Shown piece after piece: positions 50,286-60,321 of a stretch of 64,000 nucleotides of DNA (position 1 is the stretch's first letter; every line of letters starts with the position of its first letter). The DNA is from an uncultured Sutterella sp. GTDB taxonomy: Bacteria > Pseudomonadota > Gammaproteobacteria > Burkholderiales > Burkholderiaceae_F. The position numbers and the translations under genes are program-made. Location: assembly GCA_900544345.1 (NCBI GenBank), contig UQUR01000001.1:1-64000 (forward strand), in the 5' to 3' direction. The notes under the pieces are model-generated. The model was not told the origin of the DNA, searched no databases, and saw nothing but the letters and a program-made list of their open reading frames with translations.

Positions 50286-53200
50286 TTGAAATCTAATTCT
50301 TACAGTGCATCCGTTCTGGCTGCCAACCATACGATAAATCATAAAAAGAAAAAATTTTGTCTCAATCGCACAGCTGTTGCCGTCTTTTGTGCTTTTATTT
50401 CGGTTTTAAACAGTGCATATGCTGAAGAACTTACTTATGTAGATGGAAATCATTCGAGCGGTAAGCTTTCTTTAGACAGCGGCGAATATGATCAAATATT
50501 TGGGCAGATTTCAAACAGTGGCGTGCTCAACGATGGTCAAAGTACACTCAGTGGTGAAATTTGTGTAGCTTGCGGCATTACAAATACAGATCCAATTTCG
50601 GGTTCAGTAATCGGTGCTTTTGGTAATGCCATTATTGGTAACCAAGTCAATGCAGAAACCTCAGGCGGACTGCTCACAGTGACTTCAGGACAGTACTTTT
50701 CAAATATCACCAAAATTACGGCACTTCCGGATTTCATCGGTTTGGCCGGTAATATTATCAACGCAGAATCAGGTTTGGCCTCTGCTATCAACGGTGTAGC
50801 CAAAATCAGCGGAGGATCTGTTAATCAAGTTGAACTCAGTTCAACAGAGTGGCAAGCTTCAGGGGTTTCGGGAAATTATGTTCGAATAGATCACGGCACC
50901 GGTGAAGCAGAGTATGGTCAAGCCGAAATCTCCGGAGGCACTCACACAATTTCTTTTTTCGGCAATCAGCTTTATTCGCCCGACGATGCTGAACTACGTG
51001 CCTCCAATGGCAAAGTAACCGTAACCAATCAAGTTACAGTGGGTGGTGTTCATGGCAATTATGCCTATGGACAAAATGGTTCGGTTGAAACATCTGACGG
51101 CTCGGTAACCGTTCAAAATGCTTCTGTTCAAGGAAATGTGTTAGGTAATTTCAGTTTTTCATGGAATAACTCAGCAACTTCAACAAAGGGAAATATTGAT
51201 CTTGATGATGCCAGCATTGATTACGGAAACGGTGCTTATGGAATTATTGCTTCTGCTGCGGAAAGTCAACAAGGTGTAGCTAAAACAGTTGGAGGGTCTG
51301 TAGTCATTAGAAATACCTCTGTTAATGGGACTCTTCCGACTAATTCTTATTTAGGTATCACGGGAGCATATGCTAGTGTTATTTGGGGAACAGCTGGTTC
51401 TTCAACAGCTTTGGCTGAATCCGGGTACATAGAAATTGAAAACAGTTCTATCGGTTTTGGAGAAAGTTCTGACTCACTTTATGTCGTAGGCTCTTTCGCA
51501 AAAATTAATGGTGGATCCGGAGATGTCAGCGCAATGAACGGCACTGCCATTATGAAAAATTCATCGCTTAACGGTTCGTTAAGAGGGGCTATTGCTCGAA
51601 CGACAAACGGTAGTGCTTTGGCCAGTGATAATCGTGCAGTGATAATAGGCGGAGAAATCATCAACGCTACAGTTTATGGTTCATATGTTTATATCAACAA
51701 TGGAACGGGCGAAGCACAATCTTTAAGAAACTCTGTTGAGATTCATAATGCGAGTGTTCAAGGTGATAGTGGTAGCATCATTGCCGGTACCTACGTTAAA
51801 GCTGAGAATGGGAAAGCTACAGCCAGTGAAAACACTGTAGTGATTGAAAGTGGTTCTGTTAATACCGGATATATTTTTGGTGCTTATGCCCGATCTATTA
51901 CTGAAGCTTCAGCTGAAAACAACACAGTTATACTGGATGGAACATTAAGTAAAACCATTGTCTCCTCACAGATTTATGGCGGATATGCCGAATCAACAGC
52001 ATCGGATGCAGTTTTAAGTTCTCGAAATAATTTGGTTTCAATTTCAGGTTATAACCTTGACATCGCTAACTCAAGCCTTTACGGAGGAAATACAGCAGAA
52101 ATTACAGGCAATGTTTTGAATGTTTCAAATTTCCAAGGTCAGGCTCAAGCTATTGGGAATTTTGAAACCATTAATTTCACCACTGATTTAAATGATATAA
52201 GTTGGGGTCAAGGAAGAAGTTACGCCCTTTTAGATTTGTCAGAAGGTCTTAAAAATGAGGATGAATCTCTCCAAAGCAATGTGAATTTAGTTGTCTTAAA
52301 TGGTGATGCCCTTCAATCGGGTCAAACATACACAGTAGTGTCCGGAAACAAAGCTGAAACGTTAGTTGGAGAAAACCTGGATATCAGGACAAATGGCTTA
52401 GTTGAAATCAGTGCGTCCTGGGATAACCAAACAAGCGATCAGTTCAATATTCATATTGATTCAAAAAAAGGTAGTGAGGATAGTGGGTTGATTCACACAC
52501 CTGATGTCGCGGCTGCCATGATGATTTCTGAAGGTACATTCCTGTTAGATCAATTGATGCCGAGGCGAGGGGTATTTGCCATTGCTCAAGCAACTTCCTC
52601 TAGTACGGAATTGCACGCTGATATTGACGTTGATGGTTTTAATTTAATGACTGGTGTTGCCGGTGATTTCCAAGGGGACAACGGCTTACTTCGTGTGGCA
52701 GCATTCCTTGAGTATGGGGATGGAGATTACAGCGGCAAACGTCATACGTCTGACTTAGATGGTGATACATACTACTATGACGCAGGCATCCAAGGGACCT
52801 TCTTTTACAACAATGGATTGATTAATGAGCTTTCCTTCCGATTTGGGGTTGTTCATTCAGACGGCTCTTTTGTAATCGATGAAGGAGTACCGATGAAATT
52901 CGATAAGGATTCAGGCTTTATTACGGCTCACGCCGGTTTGGGTTGGCAAACCGAGCTGACTGATGGTTTGATGTTTAATCCTTATGCAAGGTACCACTAC
53001 CTACGTATAAACAGTGACCGCGATCAAATTGACGGAATTAATTTAAAGTGGGATGACTATGTTGTCCAAAGAACAATGCTTGGTGCCAAGTTGGAATCTA
53101 CAGACAATGAACGTTGGAATTGGCAAGCAGGTGTTGCATGGGAGCATGTTTTTGACGCAGACGCATCAGCTAAGTACGGTGAAGTGGAGCTCGATGATTG

Positions 53201-53354
53201 GAATATGGAGGGTGACGCTGGAGTCGTACACGCTACTGTCGGTTATCGGTTTGAGAAACATCCTGAATGGAATCTAGAGTTGACCGCAAAAGGTAAATTC
53301 GGGGATTACCAAGGATGGGCAGGTAAAGTTACACTTTGGAGATTGTTGGATTAA
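50286..53354 (+). CDS. Large autotransporter (type Va), apparently phase-variable
   Basis: 1022 residues in the frame open from a TTG at 50286; no in-frame ATG exists near the start and a stop lies upstream, so the native start is probably the ATG at 50255 after a change in the C tract. The leader continues as SYSASVLAANHTINHKKKK and a hydrophobic core ending NSAYA. The passenger (about 50-740) is a Gly/Ser/Asn-rich beta-helix with many repeats of the type GSVxxNTSVNGT, typical of adhesins. The barrel (about 755-1022) starts near LDQLMPRRGVFAIAQATSS. It ends WRLLD rather than with the usual aromatic residue. A surface adhesin role is inference. Confidence 0.85.
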   Translation: MKSNSYSASVLAANHTINHKKKKFCLNRTAVAVFCAFISVLNSAYAEELTYVDGNHSSGKLSLDSGEYDQIFGQISNSGVLNDGQSTLSGEICVACGITNTDPISGSVIGAFGNAIIGNQVNAETSGGLLTVTSGQYFSNITKITALPDFIGLAGNIINAESGLASAINGVAKISGGSVNQVELSSTEWQASGVSGNYVRIDHGTGEAEYGQAEISGGTHTISFFGNQLYSPDDAELRASNGKVTVTNQVTVGGVHGNYAYGQNGSVETSDGSVTVQNASVQGNVLGNFSFSWNNSATSTKGNIDLDDASIDYGNGAYGIIASAAESQQGVAKTVGGSVVIRNTSVNGTLPTNSYLGITGAYASVIWGTAGSSTALAESGYIEIENSSIGFGESSDSLYVVGSFAKINGGSGDVSAMNGTAIMKNSSLNGSLRGAIARTTNGSALASDNRAVIIGGEIINATVYGSYVYINNGTGEAQSLRNSVEIHNASVQGDSGSIIAGTYVKAENGKATASENTVVIESGSVNTGYIFGAYARSITEASAENNTVILDGTLSKTIVSSQIYGGYAESTASDAVLSSRNNLVSISGYNLDIANSSLYGGNTAEITGNVLNVSNFQGQAQAIGNFETINFTTDLNDISWGQGRSYALLDLSEGLKNEDESLQSNVNLVVLNGDALQSGQTYTVVSGNKAETLVGENLDIRTNGLVEISASWDNQTSDQFNIHIDSKKGSEDSGLIHTPDVAAAMMISEGTFLLDQLMPRRGVFAIAQATSSSTELHADIDVDGFNLMTGVAGDFQGDNGLLRVAAFLEYGDGDYSGKRHTSDLDGDTYYYDAGIQGTFFYNNGLINELSFRFGVVHSDGSFVIDEGVPMKFDKDSGFITAHAGLGWQTELTDGLMFNPYARYHYLRINSDRDQIDGINLKWDDYVVQRTMLGAKLESTDNERWNWQAGVAWEHVFDADASAKYGEVELDDWNMEGDAGVVHATVGYRFEKHPEWNLELTAKGKFGDYQGWAGKVTLWRLLD

Positions 53355-53384
53355 TGAGTTTGTGCTAGTTGTAGCAATCAGGTA

Positions 53385-53437
53385 TGGGAGGGGTATTAAG
53401 TTCAATTTAAAAAGATTTTTAATACCCCTCTACTCCC
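53385..53437. terminator. Bidirectional terminator between the two autotransporters
   Basis: gaggggtattaa / ttaatacccctc pairing with T/A-rich flanks; further outer pairing ggg/ccc. It serves both convergent genes. Confidence 0.75.
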
Positions 53438-53446
53438 AAATTAGCA

Positions 53447-55711
53447 TCAGAACCGATAGGCTGCCGAGAGCCCGAATTCATATTTCGGCTTGACGATTTC
53501 TGAAATAAAACCTGCCGCATTGGCTGAGAGTTGCCAACGATCGGTTGCCTGCCAGTGACCCGAGAGTTTCAGGTATCCATAGGATTCCTGCAGATCATCG
53601 GTTTTAAAGACTTCGTGATTATTTCCTTCAAACCCTTTAAGCTCAGTGGATCCGGCAAATCGGTGTACCCAGGCAAGCTGACCGTAAATACTCCAGGGAT
53701 TGTCGCTGTGACTCCGATAGCCGCCTGTTACACCGATTTTGGTAAGGGACTGATGCGTTTTTTCAGTCTCAAAGTGGACGTTTTCGTAACGATTGGTTTT
53801 CTCATAATCAATCCAATAGGTGTAAGCACTCACAAAAGGCTCAAAGAAAATACTTTGGTCAAGTTCCGGGTGGCTGAAACCTAAGTAAAGTCCGAGACCG
53901 TAGCTTGTTGTGTCATATTTGAAATCCGTTCGTGAGTAACGGTGATCGATGCCGAACGCGCCCGGTGTATCCAACTGATTTTCCCCTATGGCGTAGTGCC
54001 CGGTAAAAATGAGCCGATAGTGCCGGTCAGTGAGACCGTGAAGGTAAAAGCCCACGGATGTTTCATCCATTTCTCCTGATGCATTCTCGCCGTCGGATTC
54101 ACTTTGGTTCTGACTGATCCAAAGACCGGCACTGCCTTTTTGCAAAAGGGGCAGTTTCAAATCAGCATCGTAGCCCAATGCAAAAGATCGTGTTTCAAGC
54201 GTGGTGTCTCGGGATTTGTTTTGTAGATGAAGATCAGTTTCTTGGACCGAAGCTGAGACCCAAAGCCCGCGTTCTTCGCTTTGAGAAAGACGATCGCTTA
54301 CAAAGGAAAAGAGCCTGTCGGCATTTTGCTCGTGAGAAACGATGGCAGCTGAGGTGAAGTCAAGCATGTTTTTCACAAGACTTGATGGCCCCAAGAGGTC
54401 GGTTGCCATATTGTGAATCACAAACCCTTCTTTGCCGTCCGAGCCGATATTGGCGTACGTTTTAAATGAACCGAGCGCCGTTTCGTAGTAAGTGGGGACG
54501 GACTCAATAAAAAGCTTATTGCTTAAATCCATACCGTCGACTTGTATGAGTCCGATATCGAGGGTTTCTCCATTTTTATCGGTGCGCTCATCCAAAACTT
54601 CAAGATAGATTCGGGAGCCCTCAGGACTTATGGGGCTGACTTCACCCAGCTGCAGTTTATATTGATTCTTTTCTTCATCCTCATCATGGATGCTTACTCG
54701 TAAAACGGCGCCCTCTTCAATGAGTGCGGTGTTTTCAATGCCTGCACCCGAGGTGCCTTCTACACTTCCCGTGAGGGTGCCTGTGGTTTTAATCGTGACG
54801 GGGTTTTTGGTGTGGGTGAGATCTAAAATGCCGCCTTTTTTCCACTCAAAACGGTTGATGAAGTTTTGCCCGTGAACGAGCCACTGAGCCCCATTAGAAA
54901 GGCTCATAGAGGCTCGGGCACCTTCGCTGCCTGCATTGACCATCCGACCGATAAAACGATCGTCTGGGTTTGATAGAACAATTGAGACGGCAGAGGTATC
55001 ATCAAAGCGGATGTCGCCCTCAATGAAACTCTGACCGTTACTCACAAAATGAAATCGGCTGTCGGAAAGATCAAGGGCAAAAACATTTTCGCAGCCGGTG
55101 TGATTGCCTGTGGCACTCACTCTGAGAGTGCCTTTGTAGTCAAATGAGGATGAAAGAGAAGCAATTGCAGCGACAACACCTTCTTCGGTGTTTGCTCTTG
55201 ACTGAACTCGAATATCGAGAAGTTCGGGGAGCGTTTCCGTCTTTAAGTCGGATTCATAAAGTGACCAGGCAATCACAGACTCCATCGGCATTTTGCCATC
55301 AGCTCTCAAGCCGAAACGGAAAGAGCGGACATTGGGGCTAAAGCCTCTAAAGTCTTCATGCTCAAGGCCGATGACAGAATTCACGTTTTCAACCTGAACT
55401 TCAATCGCCGTTTCATTTTCAAGGTTCAGCTTTCCTGAGCTTTGCCTTAAAAACGAGAGCGATGAATAGTCATCCGTTGAACTGAAAGCGCCTGAATTTT
55501 CTACTTCAATGACCGTTGGGTTCTCCGAGCGGATTTGTATATCACCTTCGGCCTCTACGAAGGTGTAGTAGCCCAATTCACCGGGCAACTCATTGAGCAG
55601 AAAATTTTGGGAGTTTAGGTTAATGAATGTGTCGGCAGCTGCACCGGGATGGTGAGCGTTTAAAAGAGCCAACACGCTAAAAGAGAGGAGGTGGTTTGGA
55701 ACATCAGCCAC
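53447..55711 (-). CDS. Autotransporter with C-terminal beta-barrel (GTG start)
   Basis: About 754 residues. A short signal peptide (LLSFSVLALLNAHHPGAAA) precedes a beta-rich passenger of about 440 residues with no catalytic motif that I recognise. The barrel (about 480-754) ends in the canonical AAYRF. The start used is a GTG six bases after aaagga; a TTG five codons earlier also keeps the frame, but the ribosome site would then lie inside the gene. It is convergent with the larger autotransporter. Function unknown; presumably a surface protein. Confidence 0.85.
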   Translation of the reverse strand: MADVPNHLLSFSVLALLNAHHPGAAADTFINLNSQNFLLNELPGELGYYTFVEAEGDIQIRSENPTVIEVENSGAFSSTDDYSSLSFLRQSSGKLNLENETAIEVQVENVNSVIGLEHEDFRGFSPNVRSFRFGLRADGKMPMESVIAWSLYESDLKTETLPELLDIRVQSRANTEEGVVAAIASLSSSFDYKGTLRVSATGNHTGCENVFALDLSDSRFHFVSNGQSFIEGDIRFDDTSAVSIVLSNPDDRFIGRMVNAGSEGARASMSLSNGAQWLVHGQNFINRFEWKKGGILDLTHTKNPVTIKTTGTLTGSVEGTSGAGIENTALIEEGAVLRVSIHDEDEEKNQYKLQLGEVSPISPEGSRIYLEVLDERTDKNGETLDIGLIQVDGMDLSNKLFIESVPTYYETALGSFKTYANIGSDGKEGFVIHNMATDLLGPSSLVKNMLDFTSAAIVSHEQNADRLFSFVSDRLSQSEERGLWVSASVQETDLHLQNKSRDTTLETRSFALGYDADLKLPLLQKGSAGLWISQNQSESDGENASGEMDETSVGFYLHGLTDRHYRLIFTGHYAIGENQLDTPGAFGIDHRYSRTDFKYDTTSYGLGLYLGFSHPELDQSIFFEPFVSAYTYWIDYEKTNRYENVHFETEKTHQSLTKIGVTGGYRSHSDNPWSIYGQLAWVHRFAGSTELKGFEGNNHEVFKTDDLQESYGYLKLSGHWQATDRWQLSANAAGFISEIVKPKYEFGLSAAYRF

Positions 55712-55781
55712 TTTTAATCCTTTCAATTAGGAAGGGTACAACAAAGGGGGTAGATTTTAACAAAGTCGTTTTTTGATCCTT

Positions 55782-55795
55782 TTGCGTAAACGCAA
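55782..55795. repeat. Short palindrome TTGCGT-AA-ACGCAA
   Basis: A perfect 6-bp inverted repeat in the divergent region between the autotransporter and the spermidine-synthase-like gene. It could be an operator, or part of a promoter, with gggataagat about 20 bases downstream. Confidence 0.35.
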
Positions 55796-55859
55796 GAGAA
55801 TTCGGGGATAAGATGCTTTTGTTATTAAAATAGGCAGAAAATTTTGTTTTCCTTAAATC

Positions 55860-56636
55860 ATGAAAAACCATCGTCACGATTCCGATCCCTGTCCCAATCT
55901 GTTTTTTTCTGAAGAAGAGGGTTTCCGTTATCTGCATTTCGGTTCTCCCTGGATTCAAGGTGCCATGAAAGTGGGCCGTCCTTATGAGTTGGTGCTGGAG
56001 TATCCCAGACAAATGATGGCCTGCGGCTTGTTTTATCCTGAGCCCGCTCAGATTGTGCAGTTGGGGCTGGGAGCGGCGTCACTCACCAAATTTTGCTGGA
56101 AAAACACCGAGGCCCGCATTGATGTGGCAGAAATCTCAGAAAATGTGGTCATGAGCGCTCATCAGTGGTTTAAGTGTCCGATGCCCGATGATCGCTTTCA
56201 GATTCATTTAGCCGATGCCAAAGCGTTTATTGCTGCCCGTCAGGACTTTAATCCTGCCGATTGGCTTCAGGTTGATATTTATGATGAAGAGGCAAAGGGT
56301 CCCGTCTATGACGATGTTGAGTTTTACTCGCTTTGCCGCAGAGCGATGAATAAAAAAGGCTCAGTTGCCAGTTTTAATTTATTCGGCAGCCGTTTTGATA
56401 AAAGTTTTTCCGCTATTGATGAAGTTTTTGAAGGCAGAACACTGGTGATGCCTGAAATCGATGAAGGCAACCGTGTGGTCTTAGCTTTTGCGGGCAGCCT
56501 CCTGGAAGTGACACTGGATCAACTTTATGATCGGGCAAAACTTTTGAGACTTCGATGGAAGCTTGGAGCTATTAAGTGGGTAAACGGCTTAAAAGCGCTC
56601 AATCCTGTCTTCAAAGACACGATAATTACTTTATAA
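55860..56636 (+). CDS. Spermidine-synthase-like methyltransferase-fold protein
   Basis: 258 residues. The Rossmann motif IVQLGLGAASLTKFCW and the acidic residue after it (ARIDVAEISENVV) match the spermine/spermidine synthase family. But the catalytic loop is changed: the family's GGGDGG is GLGAAS, and the usual D-S/A-D-P loop reads VDIYDEEAKGP. It may be a divergent aminopropyltransferase or an orphan relative. Similar stand-alone genes are common in Betaproteobacteria. It lies 36 bases upstream of prfB. Confidence 0.7.
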   Translation: MKNHRHDSDPCPNLFFSEEEGFRYLHFGSPWIQGAMKVGRPYELVLEYPRQMMACGLFYPEPAQIVQLGLGAASLTKFCWKNTEARIDVAEISENVVMSAHQWFKCPMPDDRFQIHLADAKAFIAARQDFNPADWLQVDIYDEEAKGPVYDDVEFYSLCRRAMNKKGSVASFNLFGSRFDKSFSAIDEVFEGRTLVMPEIDEGNRVVLAFAGSLLEVTLDQLYDRAKLLRLRWKLGAIKWVNGLKALNPVFKDTIITL

Positions 56637-56672
56637 TCAACCGCTTCAACCTTTATATCAATATCTATCAAG

Positions 56673-57777
56673 ATGGATGCTGAGCGTATAAACCTAATTG
56701 AGGCCAAAATCTCGGACCTCACAGCTCGTTTAGTGGAGCTGAGGGGGTATCTTTGACATCGACCGACAGGAACGCCGGTTAGAAGAAGTCAATCGCGAAA
56801 TGGAAAATCCTGCTCTTTGGGATGATCCTGAAAACGCACAAAAAGTCAGTAAAGAAAAAAAGCGCCTTGACGACACCGTCGGGCTTTTCAAAAAACTTAC
56901 TTCAAGCGTCAACGATGCCGCAGAGCTTTTTGAGCTCTCCATGGCCGAAGAAGACTATCCCAGCGTAGAAGTGGTGGGAGAGGAAGTCTTTGAACTGGAA
57001 AAATCAGTTGAAAAGTTGGAATTTCAACGAATGTTCAACCAACCGATGGATCCGGCCAACTGCTACCTCGAAATTCAGTCAGGTGCGGGCGGTACAGAAG
57101 CCCAGGACTGGGCCAGTATGCTTGAGCGCATGTATCTGCACTATGCTGAACGTAAAGGCTTTACTGTTGAATTGCAGGAAGAAACCGAAGGTGAAGTGGC
57201 AGGTATCAAAGGCTGCACGATCTATATTCAGGGTGACTACGCCTACGGCATGCTGCGCACGGAAACGGGTGTGCACCGTTTGGTAAGAAAAAGTCCCTTT
57301 GATGCAAACGCCCGCCGTCATACCTCATTTGCCAGTGTGTATGTTTATCCGGAAATTGACGACAGCTTCGAAGTGGAAATTAATCCAGCCGATCTGCGCA
57401 TTGACGTTTTCCGTGCCTCTGGAGCGGGCGGCCAGCACATTCAAAAAACAGAATCTGCAGTGCGTATTACGCACATTCCGACTGGCATTGTGACGGTCTG
57501 TCAAAACGACCGCAGTCAGCACCGAAACAAAGAGCAGGCCATGAGTCAGTTGAAGGCTAAACTCTATGAAGCGGAAATGCGCAAGCGCCGTGAAGTGCAG
57601 CAACAAACTGAAGATGCAAAAAGCGACATCGCCTGGGGACACCAGATCCGCTCCTATGTGCTCGATCAGTCACGGGTAAAAGATTTAAGAACCAATGTGG
57701 AAACCGGCAATACTCAGGCAGTGTTGGACGGTGATCTTGATCAATTTATTGAGGCTAGCCTCAAACAAGGCGTCTAA
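56673..57777 (+). CDS. prfB: Peptide chain release factor 2 with programmed +1 frameshift
   Basis: 367 residues when joined. Codons 1-27 run from the ATG to CTT at 56751-56753; the next zero-frame codon is TGA (56754-56756). Translation shifts +1 after CTT and continues with GAC at 56755. The site shows the classical elements: an internal Shine-Dalgarno (aggggg, 56742-56747), then tat-ctt-tga-c. RF2 therefore controls its own synthesis. The main frame has the SPF specificity motif (RKSPFDAN) and the catalytic GGQ (GAGGQHIQKTES). RF2 releases at UGA and UAA. The frame from 56800 alone would miss the first 43 residues. Confidence 0.96.
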
Positions 57778-57802
57778 TCGGCGCAAATAAAAGGACATGA
57801 AA

Positions 57803-59320
57803 ATGGCAGAAAACAAAGTGCAAGAAGCCGCCGTGACGGCCGAAGAAGAAAATCATATTATTGCTGAGCGTCGCGCTAAGCTCGCCAAGTGGCGCGAAAC
57901 CGGTCACGCGTATCCGAATGACTTTGTCAGAAAAGATCTTTTTGGAGATATCCGTGCCGCTTACGGTGATAAGAGCGCCGAAGAACTTGAAGCTGAAGCA
58001 CACACTGTAGCTGTTTCCGGCCGCATGATGCTCAAGCGCGTGATGGGTAAGGCCTCCTTTGCTACGGTACGTGACTGCACGGGTACGATGCAGTACTTCC
58101 TCTCTCCTTCTGAAGTGGGTGAAGAAGCTTATACCGAATTCAAGAACATGGATATCGGTGATATTGTGGCTGCCGAAGGTACGATCTTTAAGACAAAACG
58201 CGGAGAATTATCTGTTCGCGTTCATAAGATTCGTCTCATGAGTAAAGCCATTCGCCCGTTGGCTGAAAAGTTCCGCGGTTTGGCTGACCAGGAAATCTGC
58301 TACCGCCAGCGCTATCTTGACCTCATCATGAATGAGGCGAGCCGTGAACGTTTCATCAAGCGCAGCAAGATCATTGCGAGCATCCGTAATTTCATGTTGG
58401 CTAACCGCTTTATGGAAGTGGAAACGCCGATGCTGCACCCGATTCCGGGCGGCGCCAATGCCAAGCCCTTCATCACGCACCACAATGCGCTCGATATGGA
58501 TATGTATCTGCGCATTGCGCCTGAACTCTATTTGAAGCGTTTGGTTGTGGGCGGTTTTGAACGTGTGTTTGAATTAAACCGCAACTTCCGCAACGAGGGT
58601 TTGTCCATTCGTCACAATCCGGAATTCACGATGATGGAATTCTATGCAACGTATTGGACCTATAAGGATCAGATGGACTTCACCGAATCCGTGCTTCGCC
58701 ATGTTGCCCAAGAAGTTAACGGCACGACGATGGTTCACTATCAGGGTCACGATATTGACTTGGGTAAGCCCTTTGATCGTCTCACGCCTCGTCAGGCTAT
58801 TCAAAAGTACGCTCCGCAGTACACGGATGAAAAGCTCGATGATGAAGCTTTCCTTCGCAATGAATTAAAGCGCCTCGGTGCTCCGCAGCCCGACTACGTG
58901 GGTCGCGGTGCTTTAGAGATGGCTCTTTTTGAAGAAGTGGCTGAATCTAAACTCATTGATCCGACCTTTATTGTCGATTATCCGGTTGAAATTTCGCCTT
59001 TGGCCCGTGCTTCGGACACCAATCCTGAATTAACCGAACGCTTTGAGCTTTATATCGCTGGACGCGAAACCGCAAACGGCTTCTCCGAATTAAATGATCC
59101 GGAAGACCAAGCCGCTCGCTTTAAGGCTCAGGCTGATGCTAAAGCTCATGGCGACGATGAAGCAATGTACTATGATGCTGATTACATCCGTGCGCTTGAA
59201 TTTGGCCTTCCTCCGACAGGCGGCTGCGGCATTGGTATCGACCGCTTTGTGATGCTGCTTACCGACGCTGCGAGCATCCGTGACGTGTTGCTTTTCCCGC
59301 ATATGCGTCCTGAAGCCTAA
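57803..59320 (+). CDS. lysS: Lysyl-tRNA synthetase (class II)
   Basis: 505 residues. The N-terminal OB anticodon-binding domain (VSGRMMLKRVMGKASFATVRD) is followed by the class II core: motif 2 FERVFELNRNFRNEG, motif 3 GIGIDRFVMLLT. The ATG used here is seven bases from aaagga; another ATG two codons upstream is too close to it. It lies downstream of prfB, the usual prfB-lysS pair. Confidence 0.97.
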   Translation: MAENKVQEAAVTAEEENHIIAERRAKLAKWRETGHAYPNDFVRKDLFGDIRAAYGDKSAEELEAEAHTVAVSGRMMLKRVMGKASFATVRDCTGTMQYFLSPSEVGEEAYTEFKNMDIGDIVAAEGTIFKTKRGELSVRVHKIRLMSKAIRPLAEKFRGLADQEICYRQRYLDLIMNEASRERFIKRSKIIASIRNFMLANRFMEVETPMLHPIPGGANAKPFITHHNALDMDMYLRIAPELYLKRLVVGGFERVFELNRNFRNEGLSIRHNPEFTMMEFYATYWTYKDQMDFTESVLRHVAQEVNGTTMVHYQGHDIDLGKPFDRLTPRQAIQKYAPQYTDEKLDDEAFLRNELKRLGAPQPDYVGRGALEMALFEEVAESKLIDPTFIVDYPVEISPLARASDTNPELTERFELYIAGRETANGFSELNDPEDQAARFKAQADAKAHGDDEAMYYDADYIRALEFGLPPTGGCGIGIDRFVMLLTDAASIRDVLLFPHMRPEA

Positions 59321-59342
59321 AGCATAAAGTAGGGGAGAGCCC

Positions 59343-60200
59343 ATGAGCGAACTTACAGCTCAATCGGTCTATCAGACCTACACCGTTTTAAAGGATCGGC
59401 TCACGCAGCCGATCCCGAAGGACTTTGTGCGTTTTCAAGCAGGCGGTGAAATCATCGGTTGCGTCAAAAAGACCCTTGCAATGAAGCTTGCGGGTTCCAC
59501 AAGCGACTTTCGCTTAACTGAGCGCTTGACTTTGACCGATGAGAACTGTCGTTCTGTCGTAGCTCGAACCGCTGCTATGCAAAAAGCTGCTCGTATTTTG
59601 GCTGATTTTGGTGAATTGCCCGATGATGCTGGTGAATTAGTTGATGTTCGAGCAACGGTCTATGATGCTGTTTTTTGTCAGGCACCGCGTCTTTTATGTC
59701 GTAAGTTAGGGCTAATGACCACTTCGATTCGGCTTACTGCTTACGATGAGAAGGGACAGGTGATTTTGGCGCGCCGTCGACCGGGAAAAACAATCGGAGG
59801 CGGTCTATGGGATAGTCTTGCAGCGGGTTTAGTGAAAGCAAGCGAAGAGCCTGAACACGCGCTATACCGTGAGTTATATGAAGAAGCGGGGCTGACGGCA
59901 GACGATGTCCGCATTCGTGAAAGTGCCTGTTTCGTACAAGAGCTTCCGGTGCCCGAAGGCTATCTGCGTGAAGTTGTCAGAAATTACGAAGCAGTCGTAA
60001 AAGAAGGGGTTCAGCCTGTAAACCGGGATGGGGAAGTTTCTGAATTTGCTCACTTTGACTGCCGGGAAGCTTTGCGCCTGGCCGAGCAGGAAAAACTGAT
60101 GTATGCAGCCGGCATTGGCGTAGCTGAAACAACCATGATTCATATGGGACAGCGTATCGAAGAGAAGTGGCTGCACTATAAGGGACAAGTCATTATTTAA
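59343..60200 (+). CDS. Nudix hydrolase with N-terminal DUF4743-type domain
   Basis: 285 residues. A complete Nudix box is present (GLVKASEEPEHALYRELYEEAGL with the pattern G-x5-E-x7-REU-x-EE-x-GU), preceded by RRPGKTIGGGLWDSLAA. The N-terminal 115 residues are a separate domain resembling DUF4743 seen in plant/bacterial Nudix proteins related to thiamine-diphosphate-like substrates. The exact substrate is unknown. It follows lysS by 22 bases and may be in the same operon. Confidence 0.87.
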   Translation: MSELTAQSVYQTYTVLKDRLTQPIPKDFVRFQAGGEIIGCVKKTLAMKLAGSTSDFRLTERLTLTDENCRSVVARTAAMQKAARILADFGELPDDAGELVDVRATVYDAVFCQAPRLLCRKLGLMTTSIRLTAYDEKGQVILARRRPGKTIGGGLWDSLAAGLVKASEEPEHALYRELYEEAGLTADDVRIRESACFVQELPVPEGYLREVVRNYEAVVKEGVQPVNRDGEVSEFAHFDCREALRLAEQEKLMYAAGIGVAETTMIHMGQRIEEKWLHYKGQVII

Positions 60201-60217
60201 TCGATTGTGGAATGTGA

Positions 60218-60254
60218 AAAACTCGCTTTAGAGCAATCTGAGGCGAGTTTTTTT
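60218..60254 (+). terminator. Terminator of the lysS / Nudix genes
   Basis: aaaactcgc / gcgagtttt with a 16-nt loop and a seven-T run. Confidence 0.88.
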
Positions 60255-60267
60255 GTCGATGTAAATA

Positions 60268-60297
60268 CTAAAAAGGGCAGCTCAGAGGCTGCCCTTT
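60268..60297 (-). terminator. Terminator of the DcuC-like transporter gene
   Basis: aaagggcagc / gctgcccttt with a 6-nt loop; the minus strand continues tttttagt. Confidence 0.85.
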
Positions 60298-60321
60298 AAC
60301 TTTATAGCTAGTTCTTTTTGA

